Source: Paractinoplanes aksuensis (GTDB lineage: Bacteria > Actinomycetota > Actinomycetes > Mycobacteriales > Micromonosporaceae). From it: a DNA stretch of 64,000 bases. The translations under genes were made by a program, and so were the position numbers. The notes beneath the pieces are model-generated. The model searched no databases. It worked only from the letters and a program-made list of their open reading frames with translations, and had not been told where the DNA came from. Position 1 is the stretch's first letter, and each line of letters opens with the position of its first letter. Location of the stretch: contig NZ_JAMYJR010000001.1 of NCBI RefSeq assembly GCF_024137025.1, positions 248,001 to 312,000 of the forward strand. Direction: 5' to 3'. Of the stretch, positions 40,874-49,466 are shown piece after piece.

Positions 40874-41920
40874 TTGAATCTCACCGATTACCGCACGCTT
40901 GGCCGTTCTGGGCTTCGGGTCAGTCCGGTTGCGTTGGGCACCATGACGTTCGGGGATCCGTCGTGGGGGGCCGATGACGAAACGTCTACCGCGATCCTCG
41001 AGCGCTATCTGGATGCCGGCGGGAACTTCATCGACACGGCCAATGCCTACATGGGTGGCCGGTCCGAGGAGGTGCTGGGGGCGTACCTGGGGAAGAACCC
41101 GCGCCTTCGGGACCGGCTCGTCCTCGGGAGCAAGTTCGCGCTGAGCATGGATCCGTCCGACCCCAACAGTGGGGGTGCGGGGCGTAAGGCGATCCGGCAG
41201 CACATCGACGCGTCGCTGCGGCGGCTCGGTACCGACTATCTCGACCTCTACTGGCAGCACAACTGGGATCGGCACACTCCGTTGGAGGAGACGCTGTCCA
41301 CGCTTGATGACCTCGTGCGGGCGGGCAAAGTTCGTTATGTAGGACTGTCGGACACTCCGGCTTGGGCCGTCGCACGCATGGCCACCCTGGCCGAGTGGCG
41401 GGGCTGGGCCTCCATCGCGGCCATTCAGGTCGAGTACAACCTGCTCGAGCGGACCAGTGAGGGGGAGCTGTTCGGCGTGGCCGAGGAGTTCGGGCTGGGG
41501 GTGATGCCGTGGAGTCCGCTGGCCAATGGCGTGCTGACCGGCAAGTACAACCGGGAGAACCTGGCGCCCGAAGGCGCCGGGCGTGGTCCGTTCGTCGGAC
41601 GGCACCTCACCGAGCGCACTTTCGCGCTGCTGGACGTGCTGGCCGAGGTCGCCGCCACGCACGCCACCACGGTGGCCGCCGTCGCGCTGGCCTGGGTGCG
41701 GCAGCAATCGCTGGTCACGTCCACGATCGTCGGGGCGCGGACGGTCGCTCAGCTCGATGCCAACCTCGCCTCGCTGCGGGTCGAGTTGTCGGACCTGGAA
41801 CGTTCCAGGCTCGACGGGCTGACCACGCCCGACCTGAACTTCCCGGCGGAGTTCCTGCGGGCGTTCGGGGTGCCGGCGCAGCAGGGGACGACCTCGATCA
41901 ACGGGATCGCCGCCCGATAG
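40874..41920 (+). CDS. Aldo/keto reductase
   Basis: 348 residues, (alpha/beta)8 NADPH-dependent aldo/keto reductase. The catalytic tetrad region shows FIDTANAYMGGRSEEVLGAY (Asp, Tyr), LVLGSKFAL (Lys) and DLYWQHNWDRHTP (His). Cofactor segments are GVMPWSPLANGVLTGKY and IVGARTVAQLDANL. I chose the TTG at 40874, which follows GAAAGG by 7 bases and gives MNLTDYRTLGRSGLRVS, the normal start of this family. Substrate is unknown. It is 9 bp ahead of an SDR gene and probably co-transcribed with it. Confidence 0.92.
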   Translation: MNLTDYRTLGRSGLRVSPVALGTMTFGDPSWGADDETSTAILERYLDAGGNFIDTANAYMGGRSEEVLGAYLGKNPRLRDRLVLGSKFALSMDPSDPNSGGAGRKAIRQHIDASLRRLGTDYLDLYWQHNWDRHTPLEETLSTLDDLVRAGKVRYVGLSDTPAWAVARMATLAEWRGWASIAAIQVEYNLLERTSEGELFGVAEEFGLGVMPWSPLANGVLTGKYNRENLAPEGAGRGPFVGRHLTERTFALLDVLAEVAATHATTVAAVALAWVRQQSLVTSTIVGARTVAQLDANLASLRVELSDLERSRLDGLTTPDLNFPAEFLRAFGVPAQQGTTSINGIAAR

Positions 41921-41929
41921 GGTGCGCGC

Positions 41930-42721
41930 ATGAGAACTGCGTTGGTCACCGGCGCCTCGTCCGGCATCGGCCTGGCCACGGCGATCGCCCTCGCCGGGCG
42001 CGGCTACCGGGTGCTCGGCACCAGCCGGCGCCCGGAGGCCGTGACGCCCCGATCGGGAATCGATTATCTGCCGCTCGACCTCAACGAGCCGGAGTCGATC
42101 GAAGCCCTGGCCGAGCGGGTCAAGGACGTCGACATCCTGGTCAACAATGCGGGGGAGAGCCAGTCCGGGCCGTTCGAGGAGTTGCCGGCCGATGCGTTGC
42201 AGCGGCTGTTCCAGGTCAACGTGCTCGGCCCCGTACGGCTGACGCAGTTGACCCTGCCCGGCATGCGCGAACGCGGCTACGGGCGGGTGGTGATGGTCGG
42301 CTCGATGCTGGCGTCGTTCCCGCTCGCTTATCGATCGTCGTACGTCGCGACCAAGGCCGCCATCAAGGGCTTCAGCAACGGGGCCAGGCACGAATTCTCC
42401 CCGTACGGCGTGTGGTTCACGACGGTCGAGCCGGGTTCCATCAGCACGGGTATCAGCGAGCGCCGCACCAGCTACATCGAGCCGGGCTCCCCGCACGCGC
42501 CAGACTACGAACGCATGCTGGCCGCCCTCAACCGCAACGAGGCGAGCGGCACCTCGGCCGAGCGGGTCGCCGCCACCATCGTCACCGCGATCGAGGCGGC
42601 CAAACCCCGCCAGCGCTACGCCGTCGGCAGCAACGCCGCGCTGGTCTTCCCGGCCCGCCGCTTGCTCCCGATCTGGCTGGCCGAAAAACTGACCCACCGC
42701 CGCCACGACCTCTCCCGCTGA
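41930..42721 (+). CDS. SDR family oxidoreductase
   Basis: 263 residues: TGASSGIGLATAIALAG, GTSRRPEA, DVDILVNNAGESQSGPFEEL, VMVGSMLASFPLAYRSSYVA with the catalytic serine, and YVATKAAIKGF as YxxxK. The cofactor-region arginine suggests NADPH. It follows the aldo/keto reductase by 9 bp, so the two may act on the same carbonyl compound. Unlike the other SDRs here it has no own regulator next to it. Confidence 0.92.
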   Translation: MRTALVTGASSGIGLATAIALAGRGYRVLGTSRRPEAVTPRSGIDYLPLDLNEPESIEALAERVKDVDILVNNAGESQSGPFEELPADALQRLFQVNVLGPVRLTQLTLPGMRERGYGRVVMVGSMLASFPLAYRSSYVATKAAIKGFSNGARHEFSPYGVWFTTVEPGSISTGISERRTSYIEPGSPHAPDYERMLAALNRNEASGTSAERVAATIVTAIEAAKPRQRYAVGSNAALVFPARRLLPIWLAEKLTHRRHDLSR

Positions 42722-42783
42722 CGCGGCGGCACGATCCGCGACCTGGAACTGGAACGGCCCAGCGGACGACCGCGCGGCTGGCT

Positions 42784-42980
42784 GGCCCGGTGGGCGACTG
42801 GGTGGCCGGGCGGCTCCGAGGACGCCGCGTGGGAGGGGCGGTCCAGTGAACGACGGCGTGGCCGGGCGGCTCAATGGGCGACCAGGTGGCCGGAAGGCTC
42901 AGAGGACGCCGCGTGGCTGGGCGGCCATGCGGGCGAACGCGTGGCCGTGGTGGCTCAGTGGGCGACCGCGTGGCCGGGCC
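42784..42980. repeat. Degenerate 29-bp minisatellite
   Basis: About seven units of 25-31 bp, on the minus strand close to GGCCACGCGGTCGCCCACTG followed by AGCCGCCC, fill most of the 42722-43004 gap between the convergent SDR and GGDEF-EAL genes. There is no open frame with coding bias. Confidence 0.75.
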
Positions 42981-43004
42981 AACTGGTGATGTGGCGAAAT
43001 TGGG

Positions 43005-44819
43005 TCAGCCGGCGGCGGTGTGGTGTGAGGTGGTGAGCGGGCTGAGGTCGGCGGCGGGTTTGCCGAAGTAGTAGCCCTGGCCGTATTCGTAGCCGAGGGC
43101 TCGCAGGTAGGCGGCCTGTTCGGCGGTTTCGATGCCTTCGGCTACTGCGCGCAGGCCCAGGCCCGTGCTGACGTGGATCAGGGCGTCGACGATGACGGCG
43201 CGGCCGCCCTCGGTGATTTCGTCGACGAAGGACTTGTCGACCTTCAGGACGTCGACCGGGACCGTGCGTAGCAGGCCCAAGGATGAGTGGCCGGTGCCGA
43301 AGTCGTCCAGGGCGATCCGCACCCCGGCGCGGTGCAGGGCCTCCACCGCCTCGATGGCCACGCCGCCGCCGAAGATGGCCGTTTCGGTGACCTCGACCAG
43401 CAACGCGGACGGCTCCAGGCCGTGCTCGGACAGCACGGCCGTCACCACGCCGGCGAAGCCGGGCTCGCTGAGCTGCCGGGCCGACACGTTCACGCTGATG
43501 TAGCCGGGGGCCTCCGCGCCCCGGTCGCGGCGCCACCTGGCGAGCTGGGCGCAGGCGGTGCGCAGGATCCACTCGCCGAGTTCGACGATCAGGCCGTTGT
43601 CCTCGGCGACCGGGATGAAGCAGGCCGGGCTGACCTGGTCCCGCACCGGGTGCTGCCAGCGGACCAGCGCCTCCACGGCGACTGTATGACCGTCCGACAG
43701 TTCGACGATCGGTTGATAGACCACGTGGAAGTCGCCGTCGGACAGGCTGTGCCGCAGGTCGGCGCCGAGCCGTTCGGCGGCTTCGGCCCGCTCGTCCAAC
43801 TCGGGGCTGTAGACCGTCAGGTGCCCGCCGGAGGCCTTGGCCGCGTACCGGGCCGTGTCGGCTCGCCGGACAAGTTCGACCGCGTTCTGCTCGGACCCGG
43901 CCGACACCCCGAGCCGGGCGCTGAGCAGCAGTTCGTGCTCGCCGGCGTGCACGGGCCGGCGGACCAGTTCGGCGATCCGCCCGGCCACTGCGGCGGCCTC
44001 GCCGGGCCGGGTGTCGCGCACCAGCACCGCGAACTCGTCCGCGCCCATCCGGGCCACCAGATCGTCCCCGCGCACGCTGTCGCGCAGCAGGCCCGCCACC
44101 GCGACCAGCGCCTGGTCGCTCACCGCGCGGCCCAGCCGGTCGTTGATGTGCTTGAAGCCGGCCAGGTCGAGCATGACCACCTGGCACGGGCCGTCCGCGG
44201 CGGCCCGAGCGGCCAGGCGCTCGAACTGGCGGCGGTTGGGCAGGCCGGTCAGGTCGTCCCGTTCGGCCTGGTCGCGCAGCTGCCGGGCCTGCCCGTCGAC
44301 CCGCGTGATGTAGCCGGACAGGCGGGTCGCCACCAGCACGAACAGGGCCATCGAGCCGAACGCCGCGGTCAGCCAGAAGTCCCGCCCGGCGCCGCTCTCG
44401 CCGTGGGCCAGCATCAGCCCGGGGACGAGCAGCATCGAGCCGGTGAGCACCAGCAGCCGGCCCCGCCCGAGCCGGTCGCTCTGCGCCGCCGGGGGATGGG
44501 CGGCCGACGGGTGCAGGGCGGCGGCGGCCCAGAGGACGTACGCCAGCAGGTAGCTCGTGAACACGACCGAGCTGAACCGGGCCGAGAACTCGGGCAGCAG
44601 CGTGTAGATGGCGTTGGCGGCCAGGGTGAGGGCGCTGGCCGCGGTGAGCAGCCACAGGCTCGCCGTGCGGGGTCCGCGTTGCAACAGCATCGGCACGATC
44701 ACCGCGCACAGCAGCACGCCCGCCGTCGGGTAGCCGGCCGTGACCGCCCGGGACAGCAGTGGCAGCGACGAGTCGGTCAGGATCGGGTCGATCACGACCG
44801 TCCAGTAGACGATGCCCAC
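43005..44819 (-). CDS. Membrane GGDEF-EAL protein, shortened N-terminus
   Basis: 604 residues from a GTG at 44819. About six membrane helices (1-170) lead to a GGDEF domain (DDLTGLPNRRQFERLA) in which the signature reads GADEF (ARMGADEFAVLV), with an RGDD I-site before it. The C-terminal EAL domain is complete: VEALVRW, SVNVSARQL, VEVTETAIF, LDDFGTGHSSLGLL, LKVDKSFV, AEGIETAEQ and YGQGYYFGKP. It is likely a c-di-GMP phosphodiesterase with a weak or dead cyclase. The frame continues upstream without a start codon (LVAALFLLTRQRGRVRIGTV), and that part looks like a further membrane segment, so the gene seems to have lost its 5' end to the adjacent cutC. Confidence 0.85.
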   Translation of the reverse strand: MGIVYWTVVIDPILTDSSLPLLSRAVTAGYPTAGVLLCAVIVPMLLQRGPRTASLWLLTAASALTLAANAIYTLLPEFSARFSSVVFTSYLLAYVLWAAAALHPSAAHPPAAQSDRLGRGRLLVLTGSMLLVPGLMLAHGESGAGRDFWLTAAFGSMALFVLVATRLSGYITRVDGQARQLRDQAERDDLTGLPNRRQFERLAARAAADGPCQVVMLDLAGFKHINDRLGRAVSDQALVAVAGLLRDSVRGDDLVARMGADEFAVLVRDTRPGEAAAVAGRIAELVRRPVHAGEHELLLSARLGVSAGSEQNAVELVRRADTARYAAKASGGHLTVYSPELDERAEAAERLGADLRHSLSDGDFHVVYQPIVELSDGHTVAVEALVRWQHPVRDQVSPACFIPVAEDNGLIVELGEWILRTACAQLARWRRDRGAEAPGYISVNVSARQLSEPGFAGVVTAVLSEHGLEPSALLVEVTETAIFGGGVAIEAVEALHRAGVRIALDDFGTGHSSLGLLRTVPVDVLKVDKSFVDEITEGGRAVIVDALIHVSTGLGLRAVAEGIETAEQAAYLRALGYEYGQGYYFGKPAADLSPLTTSHHTAAG

Positions 44820-44919
44820 GCCGACCGTGATGATCGCCGAGTCGATGACGGTGCCGATCCGGACCCGTCCGCGCTGCCGGGTCAGCAGGAACAGGGCCGC
44901 GACCAGGAACGGGGTTGCG

Positions 44920-45642
44920 TTATCCGGCCAAGGTGCGCAGCACGTCGATGACGCGGCGGGCCTCGTCCTCGTCGGTCGTCTCGCGCCCGGCGCTGTCGGC
45001 CGTGCCCAGCGAGACGCCGACGGCGTCGCGGACGACCCGCTTGGCCGAGGCGTGCACGGCCGGGACGCCGGTGGCCACGATCTTCTCGACCACGCCCGGG
45101 TGGATCCCGCCGCCGGCCATGATCTCGAGGCGGCCGGCCGCGGCGGTCACGAGCCCGGCCAGCGCCGGCAGCGCGTCGGCGACCCGAGCTCCCCCGGCCG
45201 ACGTCAGGATCCGCCGCACCCCGAGCCGAACGAGCTCGTCGAGGCCCGCGTACGGGTCTTCCACCATGTCGAACGCGCGGTGGAACGTCACGTCGGCCTC
45301 GCCGGCCGCCTCCACCACGCGCGCGGTGAAATCACCGTCGATCTTTCCCCCGCGTACGGCCCCCACGACCACCCCGGCCGCGCCGGCGCGCACGACATGG
45401 CGTACGTCGGAAAGGGTCGTCGCCACCTCGGCCGGCTCATAGTCGAAACCGCCGGGCCGCGGCCGGACCAGCACGTGTACCGGGGGCATGCCGGGCGTGC
45501 CCACGGCCGCCTCGACGAACCCCAGCGACGGCGTCACCCCGCCCAGCGGCAGCGCCGAACAGAGCTCGATCCGGTCCACCGGGAGCCGCGCCGCCACGGC
45601 CAGCCCGTACGCATCCTGAACAGCCAGCTCAAAGGCAACCAT
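44920..45642 (-). CDS. cutC: Copper homeostasis protein CutC
   Basis: 240 residues, CutC TIM barrel. Seen: RIELCSALPLGGVTPSLGFV, VHVLVRPRPGGFDYEPAEVA, GAVRGGKIDGDFTARVVEAA, VTFHRAFDMVEDPYAGLDEL, ILTSAGGARVADALPALAGL and IMAGGGIHPG. The family was linked to copper tolerance in Escherichia coli, though its exact reaction is uncertain. I chose the ATG at 45642 (MVAFELAVQDAYG). Its stop is about 100 bp before the GGDEF-EAL start, and the missing 5' part of that gene would fall here. Confidence 0.9.
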   Translation of the reverse strand: MVAFELAVQDAYGLAVAARLPVDRIELCSALPLGGVTPSLGFVEAAVGTPGMPPVHVLVRPRPGGFDYEPAEVATTLSDVRHVVRAGAAGVVVGAVRGGKIDGDFTARVVEAAGEADVTFHRAFDMVEDPYAGLDELVRLGVRRILTSAGGARVADALPALAGLVTAAAGRLEIMAGGGIHPGVVEKIVATGVPAVHASAKRVVRDAVGVSLGTADSAGRETTDEDEARRVIDVLRTLAG

Positions 45643-45887
45643 CAGGCCGCGATCTCCCGTTGTCTCAAAGCGGTCACGAACCCCGGAAGTATCCCATCGA
45701 CGCCCGCCCACCCGCGCAGCGGCTCGCTCGGGAACGTTCCGGGGTGAGGCGAGCGCCGCACACGGACGACCGGTCGAGCGGCGCTGTTGAGGGGCCGAGA
45801 CGCCGAGGCGAAGTGGCGTGAGGCCGATGGACGGAGGCGTCGCAGCGTTCTAGTGTTCGGGACGTCGCGGGGGAGAGGCTGACTTCG
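45643..45887. other. Gap with no recognisable gene
   Basis: The stretch between the cutC start and the acetyltransferase-like remnant is GC-rich, with purine-rich GAGGCG-type strings and no reading frame with coding bias. I see no clear promoter or hairpin. Confidence 0.5.
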
Positions 45888-46009
45888 ATGAGCACGGGCG
45901 CTGTTCGGGTGGCTGGCGCTGCGCGCGGCTCGGGTTCACGCCGCACCGCAAGATCACCGCGGCGAGCGGGCACGAGATGACCATGATGTGGCGCCCACCC
46001 CAGCCATGA
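45852..46009 (+). pseudogene. Possible GNAT acetyltransferase 3' remnant
   Basis: A frame open after the TAG at 45851-45853 ends in CARLGFTPHRKITAASGHEM and TMMWRPPQP with TGA at 46007-46009. RLGFTPH followed by a Met-rich strand is how many GNAT proteins end. The stop overlaps the next ATG as ATGA, the usual sign of a coupled gene pair, but nothing upstream encodes the rest of a GNAT domain. An alternative 30-residue frame from ATG 45888 has a GGGGGAGAGG ahead of it but no resemblance to a known protein. Confidence 0.4.
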
Positions 46010-46533
46010 CCAGGCACATTCTGACCGGCACGCCGGGGTCGGGCAAGACGGCGTTGCTGCGCGGGCTCGAGGTGGCCGGGTACGCGGTCGTCGAGGAGGC
46101 CGCGACCGACGTGATCGCGTTGGCGCAGGCCCGGGGTGTCGAGGAGCCGTGGCGCGAGCCGGCCTTCATCGACCAGGTGCTCGAGCTGCAGCAAGAGCGG
46201 CAGCGCCGGGCCGGCGACGGCGTCACGTTCTTCGACCGGTCGCCCGTGTGCACGCTGGCGTTGAGCCGCTATGCGGGGGTCGAGCCGTCGGCGGGGCTGC
46301 TGGCCGAACTGGACCGGATCCGGGAGGACGGCTTCTACGAGCCGCACGTGTTCTTCGTACGCAATCTGGGTTTTGTCCGGCCCACGGCGGCCCGCCGGAT
46401 CTCGTTCGTGGAGTCGCTGGCCTTCGAACGGATCCACCAGGAGGCGTACGCCGAAATGGGTTTCACGATTGTCGATGTGCCCGCCGGGCCGCTGGAGGAT
46501 CGGCTGGCGGTCGTCACGCAGTACGGTGTGTGA
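46006..46533 (+). CDS. AAA-family P-loop ATPase
   Basis: 175 residues: Walker A TGTPGSGKTALLRGL at the N-terminus, GYAVVEEAATDVIALAQARG, the Walker B-like VTFFDRSPVCTLALSRY, and RRISFVESLAFERIHQEAYA with C-terminal arginines. This matches small AAA_28/NadR-like nucleotide kinases or phosphotransferases. The substrate is unknown. The start at 46006 overlaps the stop of an apparent acetyltransferase remnant. The next gene begins immediately after its stop. Confidence 0.85.
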   Translation: MTRHILTGTPGSGKTALLRGLEVAGYAVVEEAATDVIALAQARGVEEPWREPAFIDQVLELQQERQRRAGDGVTFFDRSPVCTLALSRYAGVEPSAGLLAELDRIREDGFYEPHVFFVRNLGFVRPTAARRISFVESLAFERIHQEAYAEMGFTIVDVPAGPLEDRLAVVTQYGV

Positions 46534-47271
46534 ATGGGCGAGACGCCGATCATCGCGGTGGCCAGTGGCAAGGGTGGCGTCGGCAAGACCAGCGTGGCCG
46601 TGGCCCTCGGGCGGCAGCTGGCCCGGGCCGGTCGCCGGGCCGGGCTGGTGGATGCCGACATCGCCGGGCCCGACGTGCCGCGCATGCTGGGGATCCGGCG
46701 GGACGCGCCGGCCCGCACGGTGACCCTGGCCAGCTGGAACCGCGGCGGCCGCGACCCGGGGCTGGAGGCGGTGGAGGTCGACGGGCTGAAGGTCGCCTCG
46801 GCCGGGTTCCTGGTCGCCGGTAACCAGGGGCTGGCCCTCGGCACCGATCTGGCCGACCTCATGCTGGGCCGCCTGCTCAAGGAGACCGACTGGGGTGACG
46901 TCGAGGTCCTCGTCGTCGACCTGCCGCCCGGCATCAGCTTCACGCAGCAGGGCGTGCTGGCCGGCGCCGGGCGGGTCGGGACGATCCTGGTCGTGACGCC
47001 GGCCGAGGTCTCGCACCTCGACACCGGGCGCGCGCTCAGCGTGCTGCGCTCAGTACGCACGCCCGTGCTGGGCGGGGTCGAGAACATGGCGTACTTCGCT
47101 TGCCCGCACTGCGGCGAGCAGACCGACCTGCACACACCGGCGCCGGCCGACCGCACCATCTGGGCCGACGGCGTGAAACGGCTGGCCCGGCTGCCCTTCC
47201 GGCCCGACGGCGTGATCGAGCAGGCCGACTTGGCCCCCGTGCTGGCGACGGTCGACGCCCACATCGGTTAG
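46534..47271 (+). CDS. Mrp/NBP35-type P-loop ATPase
   Basis: 245 residues. Deviant Walker A SGKGGVGKTSVAVALG, VDADIAGPDVPRMLGI and VVDLPPGISFTQQGVL are typical of Mrp/ApbC iron-sulfur cluster carriers, and the C-terminal part has the CxxC for cluster binding (YFACPHCGEQTDL). It would bind and pass on a 4Fe-4S cluster in an ATP-dependent way. It lacks the N-terminal MIP18-like domain of the main bacterial Mrp, so it is a shorter paralogue. It is contiguous with the ATPase gene upstream and overlaps the FtsX-like gene stop by 4 bp. Confidence 0.88.
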   Translation: MGETPIIAVASGKGGVGKTSVAVALGRQLARAGRRAGLVDADIAGPDVPRMLGIRRDAPARTVTLASWNRGGRDPGLEAVEVDGLKVASAGFLVAGNQGLALGTDLADLMLGRLLKETDWGDVEVLVVDLPPGISFTQQGVLAGAGRVGTILVVTPAEVSHLDTGRALSVLRSVRTPVLGGVENMAYFACPHCGEQTDLHTPAPADRTIWADGVKRLARLPFRPDGVIEQADLAPVLATVDAHIG

Positions 47272-49466
47272 TCACCGCGGGCGGCCTCGGGGCCGGTGAT
47301 CTGGCGCAGCAGGGGCAGGGTCAGGCTGATCACGGCCAGCGAGGCCGCGAGACCGCCCAGCACGGTCGCGTAGAACGACAGGCCCGGCGGGTGCAGCGAG
47401 ATCTGCATCTGCGCCCGCAGGAACAGGTGGGCCGCGAGCAGGCCCGCGCCCAGGGCAACCGCCGCCGCGGCCAGCAGCGGGGTCACGCTCTCGAGGGCGA
47501 CCACCCGGCGCAGCGTGCGCAGCGGCACGCCGGTCAGGCGGAGCAGGCTGAACGGGCGCTTGCGTTCGCTCAGGCCGGCCGCGATGCCCACGGCCAGGCT
47601 GCACCCGGCGACGGCCAGGCTGGTCAGCACGACCACGTCGGCCAGGCGTTGCCAGCCCTCGAACGTCCGCGCCGACTCGGCGTTCCATTCGGCGTCCGTG
47701 TACGGCGAGTACAGCATCGGGTGGGCCGTACTCAGGGTGGTACGGGCGCGTTCGAGCGCGGCCCGGGAACCGTCGGTGTACGTGACGATCGAGTCGACGG
47801 CCAGGGCCGGCAGCCGGTCGGGCGCGACGTCGGCCGTGGGCCAGACGCCGTCCCAGCCTTCGGGGCCTTCCAGCCCGTTGTAGACCCACGCCGTGCCGGC
47901 GCCGGGGGCACAGCGACCGTTGGACGGCATGGCGGCCAGGTCGGCGCAGGACACCAGGGCCGTGGGCCAGCCCCAGTCGCCCAGCGGCACCTCGGGCGGT
48001 GGGCGGTCGGCCGGCGGGTGCCGGGTCACGGCGATCTCCCGTACGCCGGGCTGGGTCTTCAAAGCGGCCGGAACCGGATCGCCGGTCGGAGCGGGCAACC
48101 CCTCGCGGAAGATGGTGTGCAGCACCGAGCTGTGGGCGCTGCCCGCGGCCGGTCGGTCGGCGGCCAGCGAGCCCATGATGCCGACGGCCACTGTCATGAC
48201 GAACAGGGCGATCACCAGCCCGCTGACCGAGCGGAACCCGGCCTTGGGGTTGCCCGCCAGCCGACGGGCGGCGATCAGCGCGGCCGTGCCGTTCGCGCGG
48301 CGGGCGGCGATGCGGGCGACGGCCATGGTCAGCCACGGCCCGGCCACGACCAGCCCGATCATCACCACGAGGATCCCGGACAGATAGGCCACGATCTGAC
48401 CGTCCGTGGTGGACGGGCGGCGGCCGACGAAGTACGACAGCTCGGCCAGCCCGGCCAGCAGCGGGACGATCCGCCAGGCCCGCGGCGGACGGGCGGCAGC
48501 CCGGCGGGTGATGCCGAGCGGCGACACCCGTACGCGTCGCAGCGCGACCAGGGCGGCCAACGCGGCCAGCACCGGGACACCGAGGGCGACCGCCGGCACC
48601 AGCGGCAGGCCGAGGGCGAGATCGGCCGGGAACATGGGCGCGCCGGTGAACGGGATCGCGGCCAGCGCGTCGCGGAAGGCCAGGAACAGGCCGAACCCCA
48701 GCGCGGTGCCGGCGACGGCCGAGACTGTCGCCTCGACCGCGGAGACGACCCCGACCTGCCGGGGCGTGGCGCCGACCAGGCGCATGGCCGCGAACCGCTG
48801 CTCGCGGCGGGTGGCGGCGAGACGGGTGGTCGTGCCGACCAGGATGAACAGCGGGAAGATGAGCGCAGCCGCGACCACACCCAGGATCAGCTGGAGCCCG
48901 GCGGTGGGGATGCCGGCCCAGCAGCCGCCCGGGCAACTCGTGGGGGCGACGCTCGCGATGGTGCCGACCCGCCGGACGCCGGGGCGCTGGGACAGCTCGG
49001 CCGGGGACCAGCCGGCCACGGCGACCAGCGAATCGGGCGAGGGAAGGGCCTCGTCGCCGATGGTCCCCGCGAGGCGGCCGGGATAGCGGTCGGCCAGTTC
49101 GGCTCGGGGAGTGGTGGCGATCAGCTCGGCCAGGGCCGGGGACGCGAAGTATTCGCCGGGGCCGGGCAGGCGGGGCAGGCCGGGTGGCACCGGCGACTGC
49201 GGCCCGGTGGCGGCCAGGTCGACCCGGCCGATCGTGCGCGAGTCGAAGCCGTCGATCCGCGTCTGCCACCACAGCGGGTCGGGGCCGGCCTCGACGGTCG
49301 AGTTGGCCCAGCCGTAGCGGTCGTTCTGGCTCGACACGCCGCCCAGCCCGGCCAGCGCGGCCAGCAGCAGGCCGACCCCGAGGGCCATGGCCAGCGCGAT
49401 GACCACCAGCCGGACCAGCGCCTCACGTCCCCCCGCCAGCGTGAGGCGCAACCCGAGGCGGATCAT
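47268..49466 (-). CDS. FtsX-like ABC transporter permease
   Basis: 732 residues, MacB/FtsX-type permease with about ten membrane helices and two large extracytoplasmic loops. The N-terminal helix is ALVRLVVIALAMALGVGLLL, and a helix bundle near 275-360 carries TTRLAATRREQRFAAMRLVG, the coupling region of FtsX permeases, with a second such bundle at the C-terminus. It works with the ATPase encoded upstream (4-bp overlap) and probably exports or extracts a peptide, lipid or drug. It is the last gene of a PadR-ATPase-permease operon. Confidence 0.9.
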   Translation of the reverse strand: MIRLGLRLTLAGGREALVRLVVIALAMALGVGLLLAALAGLGGVSSQNDRYGWANSTVEAGPDPLWWQTRIDGFDSRTIGRVDLAATGPQSPVPPGLPRLPGPGEYFASPALAELIATTPRAELADRYPGRLAGTIGDEALPSPDSLVAVAGWSPAELSQRPGVRRVGTIASVAPTSCPGGCWAGIPTAGLQLILGVVAAALIFPLFILVGTTTRLAATRREQRFAAMRLVGATPRQVGVVSAVEATVSAVAGTALGFGLFLAFRDALAAIPFTGAPMFPADLALGLPLVPAVALGVPVLAALAALVALRRVRVSPLGITRRAAARPPRAWRIVPLLAGLAELSYFVGRRPSTTDGQIVAYLSGILVVMIGLVVAGPWLTMAVARIAARRANGTAALIAARRLAGNPKAGFRSVSGLVIALFVMTVAVGIMGSLAADRPAAGSAHSSVLHTIFREGLPAPTGDPVPAALKTQPGVREIAVTRHPPADRPPPEVPLGDWGWPTALVSCADLAAMPSNGRCAPGAGTAWVYNGLEGPEGWDGVWPTADVAPDRLPALAVDSIVTYTDGSRAALERARTTLSTAHPMLYSPYTDAEWNAESARTFEGWQRLADVVVLTSLAVAGCSLAVGIAAGLSERKRPFSLLRLTGVPLRTLRRVVALESVTPLLAAAAVALGAGLLAAHLFLRAQMQISLHPPGLSFYATVLGGLAASLAVISLTLPLLRQITGPEAARGD

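Noticed and set aside
40276..40884. Minus-strand gene for a protein with 11-residue AKHREVT repeats
   Set aside because: The frame exists because the 33-bp repeat has no stop. It runs antisense into the SDR gene, with no ribosome-binding site or coding bias outside the repeats.
42784..42980. CRISPR-like array (29-bp period)
   Set aside because: Units are contiguous without spacers and vary in length, so it is a degenerate minisatellite.
45888..45980. Thirty-codon peptide gene with a good ribosome-binding site
   Set aside because: The peptide is Arg/Ala/Gly-rich without similarity or conserved context. The overlapping acetyltransferase-like tail explains the sequence better.
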